64,000 nucleotides of DNA from Lamellibrachia satsuma (GCA_033239005.1 BSQZ01000006.1:8941662-9005661), one strand, 5' to 3'. Shown: positions 36,191 through 47,731, counted from the first letter of the stretch. Numbers and translations are program-made. Notes: generated by a model from the sequence alone, not told the origin.

Positions 36191-37115
36191 ACGCACATTT
36201 ACCAATAAAACGACGAAGCTGCCTTGTGGCTGGTGCCGATGCCAGGGGATGCTACACACCCCATGCTGTGTGCACGTGTCACCTGTCGTGGCCTCAAAGA
36301 GCTGGTGGTCGCTATATAAACCTAGTAACACAAAAGGAACCATTACAATGAAAGGAACCATTTCAGCAATCACATAAGATATAATAATAATTATTATTAT
36401 TATAACACAAATATCGCAGAGAGTGGTTTCTGGTCGATTAAGTAGACAATTGTCCAGTGGTCGCTCTCTCATCCTCTACATAATCAAAGGGAATGCAACG
36501 CATAGTTTTTATTTCACATTAGCTATAGTGGTGTGGTCGTTTTTCTTTTGTAAAACCAACACATGTATTTAATAATGAGCGAGTGGTTTTTATTTTGCAA
36601 CAGCAACAATTCTTCCTAAGACCAAATCGGCTCGATGCAAAAAACAGCTAAGCCACCCAGCGACTGCTAATTCGATATAATCTAGATTTGGTCCATGGTC
36701 AGTTTACTGACCGTATTTGCGTATTTAGGCCTAATTGGACAGCGACTCCGGAGAGAAGTTCACAGCCACGCGCCGAGACATCGTTGTAACCCCCTCGAGG
36801 CATTGTGCTGGTAAAGGTTTTTGAATGAAGATGTGTGGACGCGACTGTAATGACAGCTGAAAGGTGTTGCCCGGTTCTTCGAAACAGTTTCAAGTTGCTG
36901 CTTGTTACCTCCGGAGAACCTATTACAGCCACTTTGAGGATTTATCAAGACTCGCTGTGACGACGGTTCTTTGTGACGGAGTCCGGTGGCGCGCGAGTCA
37001 TCAATAACTCTTGCGACGCAAGGCCGAGTAACGACTCGTTCTAATTGCTGCTTCACTGCGTCGTCAGCGGTGTCACGACGCAGTCGTTAACCGGTGCAGC
37101 AGACTCCGCTTACCA
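36191..37115. other. No recognisable feature
   Basis: Unique sequence with one short (att/ata)n run at 36379-36402. Confidence 0.4.
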
Positions 37116-37116
37116 G

Positions 37117-37196
37117 AATCATGGGTAACGGAATCATGGGTAACGGAATCATGGGCAACGGAATCATGGATAACGGAATCATGGGTAACGGAATCG
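37117..37196. repeat. 15-bp tandem repeat (aatcatgggtaacgg), ~5 copies
   Basis: Variants gggcaacgg and ggataacgg. The minus strand reads PLPMI repeats by chance. Confidence 0.95.
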
Positions 37197-37615
37197 GTCG
37201 TTTGGTAGGATGAAATATATTTGCTACGACAGAGTCACTTCCTATTCCCGTTGTGTCAAAATGCGCCACTTAAGGGATCCGCCGCTTGATAGAATCAAAT
37301 TGTTCTGTCTCGACGTTGTTCTACCATAAACAGAGTTCTCGGTAAAAGACTCCTAGGACAATGTAAAATGAAAACATGTGTTAGAACTGCCAACACTAAG
37401 CATTATGTTGCTACGATCCCATAGTAGGTACTCATGATGTATAGTGTTTCGACAAGTTGTCTACAATATTGCTATTCTGCACCGTATAACTATATTTTAA
37501 AATAGAGTGGCGACGCATCATGGGTCGAGTCGGTCACCCATTCAGTCGATTCGTGACTAATGACTAAGGTACACTAATTGTACAGTTATATATTGGCTCA
37601 ATGAAAAGTTGGATG
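37197..37615. other. No recognisable feature
   Basis: Unique AT-rich sequence. Confidence 0.4.
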
Positions 37616-37616
37616 T

Positions 37617-37743
37617 GGTGTGTGTGCGTGCTTGTGTGTGCGTGCGTGCGTGCGTATGAGAGAGAGTGTGTGTGTGTGTGCGTTTGTGTGTGTGCGTGTG
37701 TGTGTGCGTGCGTGCGTGCGTGTGTGCGTGCGTGCGTGCGTGC

Positions 37744-37778
<35 letters not shown>

Positions 37779-37870
37779 TGTGTGTGTGTGCGTGCGTGCG
37801 TGTGTGTGTGTGTGCGTGTGTGTGTTTGTGTGCGTGCTTGCGTGCGTGCGCTTGTGCGTGCGCCTGCACG
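37617..37870. repeat. (GT)n/(GCGT)n microsatellite, ~250 bp
   Basis: gtgtgtgcgtgcgtgcgtgc-type mixtures. It lies at the position within repeat R6 where the copy at 45.5 kb also has a CA-rich run. Confidence 0.95.
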
Positions 37871-38220
37871 TTTGTTACTTTTACTAGAAATCAGGCCTGT
37901 ACTTAGTTAGTGTATAAACAACTCGACGTAATTAGACTACGTCTTCCTAAGACCTTTAGCCTAACTATGACACCATAGAGATATGTCTGCCAGACAACAC
38001 GTCATTCCTTGTTAAGTCAACAAGAAACGAATTTAGATATTTTAGATGTTTTCCATATAACCTTGTCTCGGCGTCAGAACTCCGCGGTGGCGTCAGACAA
38101 ACGTGTTATCGCCGAGTAGACGTGACAGAAGCGACAAAATCAAGAGTTCCTGTTTTTGATATCTAGACTAAAGATGACGTCCCGTCGGGTTTCTCTGAAA
38201 TGTATTTTCGTAAAGAAAAT
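37871..38220 (+). repeat. Dispersed repeat R6, copy 1
   Basis: tctgccagacaacacgtcat, ttttccatataaccttgtct, ctccgcggtggcgtcagaca and tatcgccgagtagacgtgac match 61010-61145 in order. The left part (ctacgtcttcctaagacctt, tagcctaac) matches the reverse complement of 45480-45530. Confidence 0.75.
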
Positions 38221-38640
38221 CGGTGTTGTTGATACTATTCATGAAGGTTTCGGTAAACAAAAGCTGATGCGAATTACAATTAGTACATCAGAAAGAGAAT
38301 GAAACTGCAATAAAGTTAATACATTTTGAAAGCATTGTTAAAATTAATGTTAATGATAATAGTAGCTATACAAAATAAAATAATAAATGTCTCTTTGACA
38401 CGTCAAATATGAAATTGTCGCTGTTTATTGTCAAAAGATTGCTAAAAATTTTGTAGACACATCACATCGTACTATGAAACTCTGAATCGGAATCCGGTAT
38501 ACTTCCTGACAAGCTAAAACTTGCCAAAAACGTCATTAATTCATTTAGCCCAACGCAAATCAGGTTCGTGGATGCACAGATGTGTATGGCGTGAATAGTT
38601 GAATCAGTTACTTTTGTAATATAGCGTTAAAATCATCGTA
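38221..38640. other. No recognisable feature
   Basis: AT-rich unique sequence. Confidence 0.4.
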
Positions 38641-38880
38641 ATATCGGGTAACCTGCGACAGTGAATAGCCTGGTGTGTCTAGAGCCGGACCAGTTTTGCC
38701 CTTTATCCATTTTCACCGGATCCGGTCAAAACATTGCAATAGTGTCTCCGATGAGTTCACCAAAACTAAATATAAAAAATGTACAAACGAGCTAGCATGT
38801 CGTAGTGGATACCATATCAGTTCTATTTTTAGCGAAATGAGTCTGATACGAGACAAGCGAAACAATCCTATTGAGGATGG
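38641..38880 (+). repeat. Dispersed repeat R3, uninterrupted copy
   Basis: Carries in one piece the segments found at 1-127, 560-705 and (minus strand) 4835-5015: ggtaacctgcgacagtgaat, tctagagccggaccag, ccgatgagttcaccaaaact, gtacaaacgagctagcatgt and gaaatgagtctgatacgaga. Confidence 0.7.
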
Positions 38881-38922
38881 ACGAAGTAATGTGGACGATG
38901 CGTCGCGTGTTTACTCTATACG

Positions 38923-39108
38923 CGGTCGACCCAGCCGGGCAGCGCGGTCGACCCAGCCGGGCAGCGCGGTCGACCCAGCCGGGCAGCGCCGTCGACCCAG
39001 CCGGGCAGCGCGGTCGACCCAGCCGGGCAGCGCGGTCGACCCAGCCGGGCAGCGCGGTCGACCCAGCCGGGCAGCGCGGTCGACCCAGCCGGGCAGCGCG
39101 GTCGTGTA
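38923..39108. repeat. 22-bp GC-rich tandem repeat, 8 copies
   Basis: Unit gtcgacccagccgggcagcg + cg, one unit with gccgtcg. Each unit carries a SalI-type gtcgac palindrome. Frames open on both strands. Confidence 0.98.
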
Positions 39109-39335
39109 AATAGCAACTCGTGTTACTTTTCGATTTACCTCGGAGTAGAGAGGAATGCAAACGCCTGCTCTATTAAGTAATTGAAACCACGTAGTCTATA
39201 ACTGTGAACTCCGTCAACGGATTCTCAAGAATTCGACCGGGATTTCTACTGGCACAAGCGAAGTTGTACCGCGGATTTTGAGGTCAATATTTCGTAATAG
39301 TCATTATGAGAAAAATAAAAAAGGAAACTTCACGT

Positions 39336-39845
39336 GTGGGCCACCCCAGCCACCCTAGCCACCCCAGCCACACCAGTTACCCCAGCCACCCCAGTCACCC
39401 CAGTTACCCCAGCCACCCTAGCCACCCCAGCCACACCAGCCACCTCAGCCACCCCAGTTACCCCAGCCACCCCAGCCACCCCAGCCACCCTAGCCACCCC
39501 AGCCACATCAGCCACCCCAGTCACCCCAGCCACCCCAGTCACCCCAGCCTCCCCAGTCACCCCAGTCACCCCAGCCACCCCAGCCACACCAACCACACCA
39601 GCCACCCCAGCCACACCAACCACCCCAGCCACCACAACCATCCTAGCCACCCCAGCCACAACAGCCACACCAACCACACCAGCCACCCCAGTCACCCCAG
39701 TCACCCCAGCCACCCCAGCCACCCCAGCCACAGCAGCCACACCAACCACACCAGCCACCCCAGCCACCCCAGCCACCCCAGCCACACCAACCACCCCAGC
39801 CACCCCAGCCACCACAGCCCTCATAGCCACCCCAGCCACCTCAAA
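39336..39845. repeat. 510-bp minisatellite of 9-bp units (ccaccccag)
   Basis: Units ccaccccag, tcaccccag, ccacaccag and ccaccctag. The 9-base period gives chance plus frames of SHP and TPA tripeptides and a Val/Gly/Ala minus frame (39330-40097). The latter is not flanked by a start or signal that I can defend. Confidence 0.98.
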
Positions 39846-39896
39846 TGTGCATGTATAAATGTCTTCTAACTTGGGAGTATCACTCTTCGCCTCCAC

Positions 39897-39990
39897 AGAG
39901 GGTAATAGGGATTTGTGTATCCCCTGCGTGGGATAGGGATTTGTGTATCCCCCCTGTGTGGGATAGGGATTTGTGTACCCCCCTGCCCGA
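39897..39990. repeat. ~29-bp tandem repeat, 3 copies
   Basis: ggatagggatttgtgtatcc then ccctgcgtg, drifting to gtacccccctg. Confidence 0.9.
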
Positions 39991-40426
39991 CTTGGGAGAT
40001 TTTGATAATGTGGTGGTGGGCTGTGGAATGGCTCTCCAGATGACGCGATGTCTGGGAGATGAAGGTGCTTTCTTGATCCAAAACATCCTTTCACCACGAC
40101 GGAAGTTCACCAGCAATTCGTCAATTATTCGTTTACTCGATACGATTGATGCACTCGTGGTGTCGAGAGAAGGTTATTCACTCGGCTGTCTCTGATTACG
40201 GAAGAAGTCATTGAAACACGGTGGCCTGAGAGGATTCTGTTGCTATTTCTTTTTGATATCCTACCGACGATGGCAGGGAGATGAACGTCAATTATCGGTG
40301 GCCGCAGCCCGTGAATGAAATGCCAACACACGCATAATCACGCCAAGCCACTCGTTGAAGATTCGAAGTGCCCAGTAGCTGCAGTGAGGTGAGGTGATTC
40401 ACGCTGCTAATGTGGGAATCACCGAT
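39991..40426. other. No recognisable feature
   Basis: Unique sequence. Confidence 0.4.
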
Positions 40427-41178
40427 CCGTAACGACCCCGCTGTCTCGTAACGACCTCACTGTCTCGTAACGACCCCGCTGTCTCGTAACGACTCCGCTG
40501 TCTCGTAACGACACCGCTGTCTCGTAACGACCCCGCTGTCTCGTAACGACACCGCTGTCTCGTAACGACCCCGCTGTCTCGTAACGACCCCGCTGTCTCG
40601 TAACGATCCCGCTGTCTCGTAACGACACCGCTGTCTCGTAACGACCCCGCTGTCTCGTAACGACACCGCTGTCTCGTAACGACCCCGCTGTCTCGTAACG
40701 ACACCGCTGTCTCGTAACGACCCCGTTGTCTCGTAACGACCCCGCTGTCTCGTAACGACCTCGCTGTCTCGTAACGACACCGCTGTCTCGTAACGACCCC
40801 GCTGTCTCGTAACGACACCGCTGTCTCGTAACGACACCGCTGTCTCGTAACGACCCCGCTGTCTCGTAACGACCCCGCTGTCTCGTAACGACACCGCTGT
40901 CTCGTAACGACCCCGCTGTCTCGTAACGACCCCGCTGTCTCGTAACGACCCCGCTGTCTCGTAACGACCTCGCTGTCTCGTAACGACCCCGCTGTCTCGT
41001 AACGACCCCGCTGTCTCGTAACGACCCCGCTGTCTCGTAACGACCCCGCTGTCTCGTAACGACCCCGCTGTCTCGTAACGACCCCGCTGTCTCGTAACGA
41101 CCCCGCTGTCTCGTAACGACACCGCTGTCTCGTAACGACCCCGCTGTCTCGTAACGACCCCGCTGTCTCGTAACGACC
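40427..41178. repeat. 19-bp tandem repeat, ~39 copies
   Basis: Unit ctgtctcgtaacgaccccg with acaccg and acctcg variants in mixed order. All three minus frames are open with a 19-residue period (YETAGSLRDSGVVTRQRGR). No start, signal or variation pattern suggests selection on protein. Confidence 0.98.
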
Positions 41179-41284
41179 AAACCAAAATCACCGTATGCGT
41201 GACATTTATCATGATATGGTATATGGCGCCACTGTTGGGGAGTGTGGATCAGTCCACGTTGGAGTTTATAGTACTACACCAGAG

Positions 41285-42062
41285 CTTAACTGTAAAAGCA
41301 GCGCTCCACGATACGATTCACTCGGATGAAACCATCCGATTGCATAGCAAACGATCAAATCGTAGCGTGTGCCATCCCATACGATTCTCTCGGATAACAG
41401 TCACTCGTACGATTCCGAGTTTAGGACGTTCTCTAAATTTGCTCCGATTCTATCGGAGGAGCAGTGGGATTGGCCAATCAGAGCACATCACGGTTGACCT
41501 CCCGACCTCCTTGGGAAAATGGCGGAAGCTTCGATTCGGCTATCATCCTCACTTCAATTACTGATCGAGCTTTAGCATGAACGACTCGCTGTGGAATGTG
41601 GCCGGCTCATTGTACAAAGACAGAAACAATGCACGAGAGAAGCAATTCTCCAGGAAGCCGACCAGTGATGCACGTTTGAGAAAATGACGTATTGAATAAA
41701 TACCGATCGACACATCAGACCAGTCGTCACTCTTTTTTTAGTTTTGACGCTGTAATTTTAGTATCAACTTGAGACATGCAAATGGGCCTTTTGTCTAAAT
41801 GAATACTGCTACTAATATGTAAAATTCACGATGCTGAAATTCTCTTCCTCTACGCTTTCGTCGGAGCTACACTGATTGGGTCCCGCCATTTTGTCGACTG
41901 TGGCAGACAACAAACTACGTGACCTTCACCTTTGACGTCGTGCGATGTGACCGAACCGACTGACGCGTAACGGGTGTCTTCTTGTCCGAGGCGTACGGCT
42001 CGATTTTCTCGTACGATGAGCTCGGCTCGGTTACATCGTATCGTGCACCGCCGCCTTAAGTT
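41285..42062. mobile_element. Possible non-autonomous DNA transposon (MITE-like)
   Basis: Left end gcagcgctccacgatacgat and right end (minus strand) ggcggcggtgcacgatacga form an imperfect inverted pair about 0.75 kb apart. Both continue with further cgatt/tcgta-rich imperfect dyads (catccgattgcatagcaaac..., ctcatcgtacga...). ttaa occurs just outside both ends (41286 and 42057). No ORF. Ends and class are uncertain. Confidence 0.4.
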
Positions 42063-42713
42063 GCACCCGTCAGTCACGGTCGGACATCCCGGCGAACCGC
42101 ATTGGCCAATGATGTGTATTTGATCTAAGCATCTCATCATCAAATCACCACTGGCGTAGAATGCCATCGCGGCACGCCAGGGAAGGCCGGCAGGTGAACG
42201 CACGGAGTTATCTCACGCATCCTATTCCCACGTGTTCACTCGTCGGTCAACACAGCTGTCGTCCGTCAGGTGGGGCTTTCGCAGGCCTTTCGATGACGTC
42301 AACAGATGTGCATCAGATTCAAGCAAGATTCAAGCGAACCAATGAAAAGATTGCGTTTTACGTCTCGAAACGGATGAGCAATTACCGGCGGTGTGAATAC
42401 TCTGGCGTCAGTCCCTCTTTGAACGCTGCATTCCGAATGTAGCAGCGAAGCGAGAGGTCCTGTCTGGCCCAGTCGTTGAGTCGGCGTTTTTGAATATTTC
42501 GAGGGCATTCTTGGGTCGGTCCGACAGCCGGCGGAGTCGCCGAATAGCGGTGTGACGCCTGGCGCCAGGTACACGCGCGTGTGTGTCGGTCTGTCAAGCA
42601 GAATCAACGGGCAGCGAAACGAATGTTGAACAAGCTTGGAAAATGCCGCTGACCCGTGGTCGATCACGGTGCTGGTCGGTGTACGTAATACATAATACAT
42701 GTGTTGAGATATC
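42063..42713. other. No recognisable feature
   Basis: Unique, moderately GC-rich sequence. The minus frame 42299-42964 owes its length to the array that follows. Confidence 0.4.
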
Positions 42714-42899
42714 GGTGCCGAATCAGTGCGCAATCGGTGCACAATCGGTGCACAATCGGTGCACAATCGATACGCAATCGGTGCGCCACAGGCGCGCAAT
42801 CGGTGCCCAACAAGTGCGCAATCGGTTTGCAATCGGTGCGCAATCGGTTTGCAATCGGTGCGCAATCGGAGCCCAATTGGAGCCCAATCGGTGCCCATA
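42714..42899. repeat. 11-bp tandem repeat (gcgcaatcggt), ~17 copies
   Basis: Variants gcacaatcggt, ttgcaatcggt and gcccaatcgga. The period equals about one DNA helical turn. Open in all minus frames by chance. Confidence 0.95.
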
Positions 42900-42961
42900 A
42901 GTGTGTCCGTGTACACGCACGCAGTAACTCGCGAACGCACGCATATGTGCGTACATAAACG

Positions 42962-43232
42962 CATCGGCGTATTTAACGAGTTTTAACGAGATTAAAAAAA
43001 ATCAATCGAAAGCAAAGAAACCAAGACAACAAGTGGACAAGGAAGCCATTGACTTTCTGAGAGGGCGACATATTCATCACTGTGTAACCCATCCTTCTGA
43101 GATATTTGTCAATTTCGTGTTTGAACAGATTCATACTGAGAGCATTTACACAATCAGTAGATAATGTGTTCCATTCATTTATCGTCGGCTGCGATAGCGA
43201 AAACTACTGCTATCTCATCTACACTATCGGGG
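42962..43232 (-). pseudogene. CR1-like LINE, decayed 3' end
   Basis: aagtggacaaggaagccatt (43031-43050), gagatatttgtcaatttcgt, tttacacaatcagtagataa and gtgttccattcatttatcgt correspond to the 3' end of the 57.5-kb element, antisense. The tail (ttaacgag twice, 42974-42992) is a mutated form of the aaatcttgtt repeat. No frame survives. Confidence 0.85.
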
Positions 43233-43498
43233 ACGGCATGGCGTAAAACGTAGCCTATAAAATATGTCGCTTGCGCGCATGCGTCGAAACACCGTTCAGA
43301 TTTCAACAACGCATTTTACAATGTAACGCAATAATCCGAATGGGCGCCTTGACATACAAAACTAGACAGGGAACCTGCAATATTTGCGTCGCCTTCGGAG
43401 TAATAGCATCGAGACACAGCCACTGTAAAACTTGTTGGTATAACTAGTAACCAGGCACCTGACATAATAGAGCACCTATGGGTGCGTATGACAATGCG
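43233..43498. other. No recognisable feature
   Basis: Short unique interval. Confidence 0.4.
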
Positions 43499-43499
43499 T

Positions 43500-43800
43500 G
43501 CAATCATGCATGCGTGCGTGCGTGCGTGCGTGTATGTATGTATGTATGTATGTATGTATGTATGTATGTATGTATGTATGTATGTATGTATGTATGTATG
43601 TATGTATGTATGTATGTATGTATGTATGTATGTACGTATGTACGTATGTACGCATGTACGCATGTATGCATGTACGCATGTATGCATGTATGCATGTATG
43701 TATGTATGTATGTATGTATGTATGTATGTATGTATGTACACACACGCACGCACGAACGCACACACACACGCACGCACACTTGCATGCACGCACACACACA
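43500..43800. repeat. (TGTA)n microsatellite with (GCGT)n and (CA)n ends
   Basis: About 45 tgta units with an inner block of tgtacgca/tgtatgca variants (43630-43695), flanked left by cgtg and right by acgcacac units. Confidence 0.98.
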
Positions 43801-44985
43801 CTGTCTTTGTTCGGACGTTCCACACGTTGTGACGTGTATGACTATCAATTAGACATAACAATTATGGCAGTTTCATAAAGTTGTTCTAGTTTGCAGCTCG
43901 AGTATTGCAAGCACGCAAGCACGCAGACACGTGATGTCTGAACACATAAACTATCTTTATTACTGATATATTTTAGAATGCATGCATTGTGGTATTGTCA
44001 TGGTAATCGTTTATTCCTAGAAATGGATCCGAAATGTGCAGTACTAACACTCGAGACGAACGGCTTAAAAGCCACATTAAAGCAAGGTGCAATGGCAGAT
44101 GCTAAATATGCCATTTTTCTTACTTCTGCGTTTCCGGTTGAACGCTCATGCATATTTAGCATGTGTTCCAGGTACGTCTAAGCAAATTCGTTGCTCATGC
44201 GAGGTCGAGATCTGCCGGCTGTTGCGGCTTAAAGCGTTGACCCTTCACGCGTGAGATCTCTAGCCTGCTTCTCCACTGATATCGGAAGTAAACATCCCGC
44301 GCAGTGCCGTGTATAGTTAATTAGGGATCTAACCACTGGTATGTAATGATTACCTTTGTACATGGATGGATGAAATATTGTTTTTATTTGTATTTTCGCA
44401 AATGAAAAATAAAAAAAATAGTTTTAATCTAAAATACTTTGTAGAATTATTGTTTTTAATACATTTTTAGCGCAAAATGTATTTAAGAAATACCTTTTAC
44501 AAACTACTTTTACACAAATATTGTTTCATGGGCTTTCAACAACAGCTACAGCCACATTTGACCGGAGACTGCGATTCGGTTTTGAATGCGAGATTATGCA
44601 TGTGTTTTCACGAAGCTCAACCGTTGTCAATTTAACAACGCACATTATTTCGTTGTCATTGCTATGTCCTCATGTGACAGAATACGTTGCCTAGAATTAA
44701 GTATGACGGGGGATATGTTTTAGTTGGCATCCAACTGTGTATGCAGTTGTAGCGGTCATTTTGAAGTTGAACAGATTTTCTTATGCAACCCTTTAATTTC
44801 TTCCGTGGTTGGATTTTTTCTTTAATCACGCCTGAGTGGGAGATTTGTCAGCTGCGTAGGTCATGTCTAGGCGTGTCCACTGTCCACCCAGAAATTGTTG
44901 CTTCCGTTATCTGTGTGGTTCGCCAGTATCTACCATTGGATCGTGTGTGTCGAATACCTACTGCGGGCATCCTCGAAGCGGAGCG
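43801..44985. other. No recognisable feature
   Basis: Unique, AT-rich in 44.35-44.55 kb. The frames at 43978-44181 and 44783-44989 show no domain. Confidence 0.4.
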
Positions 44986-44989
44986 TTGA

Positions 44990-45545
44990 GTGACCCGTAT
45001 CTTGCTTAGTGTCGACATCCTCTCATCTGTGAGAATACGTCCACCTTGCTCCCCGCGGACACGTCCAAACGAACGTTCGTCACGGATTGAGCTTCTCGAA
45101 CGCGTTGCTCCCGCAGACACGTCGCGCGAGCTGGTGTACACGCTGCCAGCACCCAACTTGTACGCACACTTTGTGTCGACAATTCTATTACTGATAATGA
45201 CATTAGAACCACTCTGTTCCGTGTCGGACCCAACCCCAACGGCAACACAGCGCATTCAATCCGTCCAACACATAAGCCAGATCAATATCTTAGAGAGATA
45301 CGCGCGAACCTCGGCGTGGTTCTTTCAATCAGGGACATCCTGATGTTGTCGCCGCCATCTGCTCGACAAAGCGCGTTTGATGGGGTCTTACGCCGGGACT
45401 AAGTTCTGTGGAATACATCGAAGAAATTCGATCCTCGTTCACTTGACAAGCAACGACATGTTATCTGATGGCGTGGTTAGGCGAAAGGTCTTCGGAACAC
45501 GCATTCTTACGTAGAGTTGTTTTACTATAGCTATGTAGTTTCCGG
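44990..45545 (-). repeat. Dispersed repeat R6, copy 2
   Basis: Plus strand gacaattctattactgataa, attagaaccactctgttccg, cattcaatccgtccaacaca and agatcaatatcttagagaga match the reverse complement of 61185-61345. gttaggcgaaaggtcttcgg matches the reverse complement of 37945-37965. The match is at DNA level in all frames, so it is not a shared protein. Only 45170-45545 is well supported; the left part is weaker. Confidence 0.75.
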
Positions 45546-45554
45546 TCCAAGTAA

Positions 45555-45627
45555 CACACATGCACACATACACACACGCACCACGCATACACGCACACAC
45601 GCGCACACGCACGCACGCACAAACAAT
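45555..45627. repeat. (CA)n/(GCAC)n microsatellite
   Basis: cacacatgcacacatacaca through gcacgcacgcac. It occupies the same place in R6 as the 37.6-37.9-kb microsatellite does in copy 1 (flanks aagtaac and caatgtatatag / caatatataact). Confidence 0.95.
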
Positions 45628-46972
45628 GTATATAGTTGCGTCTGTGTTATTTCAATGATGTTCTTAGCAATACTCGAAACATTTCGCACGAACGCTATTA
45701 CATGTTCCGGTGTTTTCGTTGCGATTTCTGCAATTCCACTTGTGGTCATTGCAAATGCACCTTTGTTGACAGAGAAATACAGTTTCACTGCACTGGACGC
45801 TAGAATTGACATTGCATAATATTTTATTAAACTGTCTGTGCACACGCACAACGTGGTTATTGGTATCCGTAATCTTCACAGTCTGGGCTAAATTACACCT
45901 TATAGACACAGTATTGCAAATGTTACATAAGGTCGTCTATGCTCCACCATTCTGGTGGTTAAGTAGAGTTAATTCGGTCTTGCGACTCACACGTTACCAT
46001 AACTACTCGTTATGTGATACAATATTAAAAATAATAAATGTGCCGTGCTGATGTTCTAATATCGGCAATATAAAATGCATTTTGGCTGCATACCGAACAG
46101 GCAACTCCTTGCGGAATGCTTATAAATCAATCATCAAACAAAACATTCATAATCTTCGGACTTTTGATTATATCAAATCAAAGAGTACAACCTGTAAGGC
46201 GCCGCTGCAATAGTCATGGCGCCGTATTTAAAAGTTCTGGCAAAAAGTTGGCTTTTAGGATGAGCCTTACCAACAACATCCGACATAACTGTTGATGTTC
46301 GGTGTTGTGTAGCAAGTTCCACAGTGACAAGGCTTGATTGCAGGACGCGAACCAGATTGAGCTCGCTAGACCGCAGAGATCGCGTAGGCTGCGTCGAGTG
46401 ATGCAATTATCGATGTAGTTCGATTGAGTATTCGAAGTACGAGTCGTTCTGTTATCGGCAGCCAGTGCAGCGATCCGTGGCAGAATGTTGTGGTGCAATC
46501 CACCACGCACAGTTCTCTGTCTGGAGTCGTTCTACTGGTTTGTGTGGCAGCCGATAGAGCTACGCTTTGCCAACGTCTAGTCTGCTAGTAACGGACGCGC
46601 GCACAACTAGTAATGTTGCTACAGGGGTTAGTTAGCGCCTAATCCTTGCGATGTTGCGTAGATGGTAAATACAAGATTTTTACACCACAGTGATATGGGA
46701 CGCCATTGTCATTGCCACGTCGAACTAGACGTCAAGGTTCGGCATATCGTGAGACCAGACTATCGGCCAGACGATCGCCGATGCGTATTGCCGGTAGCTC
46801 GATTTCTTCAGTTGTTCGTCGGAACCGAATGGTCGTCATTCAATTTAAAGACGTTGCAGCTCATCCACATCTTTGTGACACACGCCTCTATAGGCGCGAT
46901 AGCCGCAGGGATGTCCACATGGAGAGGCTTTGCGGATATGTATAGATACGTATAGACATAAGACATGAAGTT
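45628..46972. other. No recognisable feature
   Basis: 1.3 kb of unique sequence. A minus frame at 46214-46510 and a plus frame at 46662-46955 are open but carry no recognisable domain. Confidence 0.4.
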
Positions 46973-46974
46973 GT

Positions 46975-47430
46975 TCTTGGGAGTATATCGGCACTATGGA
47001 TGTCACAAAACACTGAACTGTCGATAATGAATTGTAACTATTTATAGTTATCGTCGATGGTACATCGAATTATCGATAGTAATGACAGTTGGCAAACAAT
47101 TCAACATGGCTACTTATGTCACTGGAATGCAAATAATTTTTTTTTCTAAACAATATTGGATAATTTTATTTATTTTATTTATCGACCTGACATCAACAAT
47201 CGTCTATTAGAGTAGCGTCATTTACGGATTCAGCAGTTTAATCAACTATCTCCAAAGCTATGCGATATTTTTATTATGGTTTGGGACTGTTTTCCTGGTT
47301 ATTCGCTAGTGCACGATACTATCGCAATATCATCGTGAGAGTGGTGAAACTATCGCAACGGTATTGCAGCAGTTATACAACTATCGCATTACTATCGCAA
47401 TAACAAAACTATCCCCGATAGTCACCCCTA
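46975..47430 (-). mobile_element. Dispersed element R7, single-unit copy
   Basis: The reverse complement begins taggggtgactatcggggat and follows the copy at 34998-35715 to the end, with one instead of nine 45-bp units. Its middle shows ataaataaaataaataaaat (47160-47180) where the sister has ataaatacat. Rich in cgatagt/actatcg dyads. No coding. Confidence 0.7.
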
Positions 47431-47731
47431 CTCGGTGCCGCGCTGCGCAACTATCCCAATGCTATTGCAATAACAAAACTATACCCGATAGTCACCCCTA
47501 CTCGGTGCCGCGCTGCGCAACTATCGCAATACTATTGCAATAATAAAACTATACCCGATAGTCACCCCTACTCGGTGCCGCGCTGCGCAACTATCGCAAT
47601 ACTATTGCAATAACAAAACTATACCCGATAGTCACCCCTACTCGGTGCCGCGCTGCGCAACTATCGCAATACTATTGCAATAACAAAACTATACCCGATA
47701 GTCACCCCTACTCGGTGCCGCGCTGCGCAAC
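47381..47731. repeat. 70-bp tandem repeat, ~5 copies, made of the R7 end plus flank
   Basis: Full units start at 47431, 47501, 47571 and 47641. Each joins 20 bp of flank (ctcggtgccgcgctgcgcaa) to the last 50 bp of R7 (ctatcgcaatactattgcaa ... gtcaccccta). A partial unit precedes and the 20-bp flank closes the array. Confidence 0.95.

Noticed and set aside
39306..40097. Ser-His-Pro or Thr-Pro-Ala repeat protein (mucin-like)
   Set aside because: The 9-bp unit alone produces these tripeptides; frames on both strands are open and there is no signal sequence.
44165..44300. tRNA or tRNA-like SINE head
   Set aside because: Some words recall SINE heads, but no acceptable A-box/B-box spacing and no second copy in the window.
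45006..45343. Conserved protein shared with 61109-61446
   Set aside because: Similarity is visible in several frames on both strands and crosses frame boundaries, so it is a DNA repeat (R6), not a protein family.
46173..46510. LINE C-terminus on the minus strand
   Set aside because: LRDLCGLASSIW-like text is suggestive, but none of the RT C-terminal motifs seen in the other copies is present.
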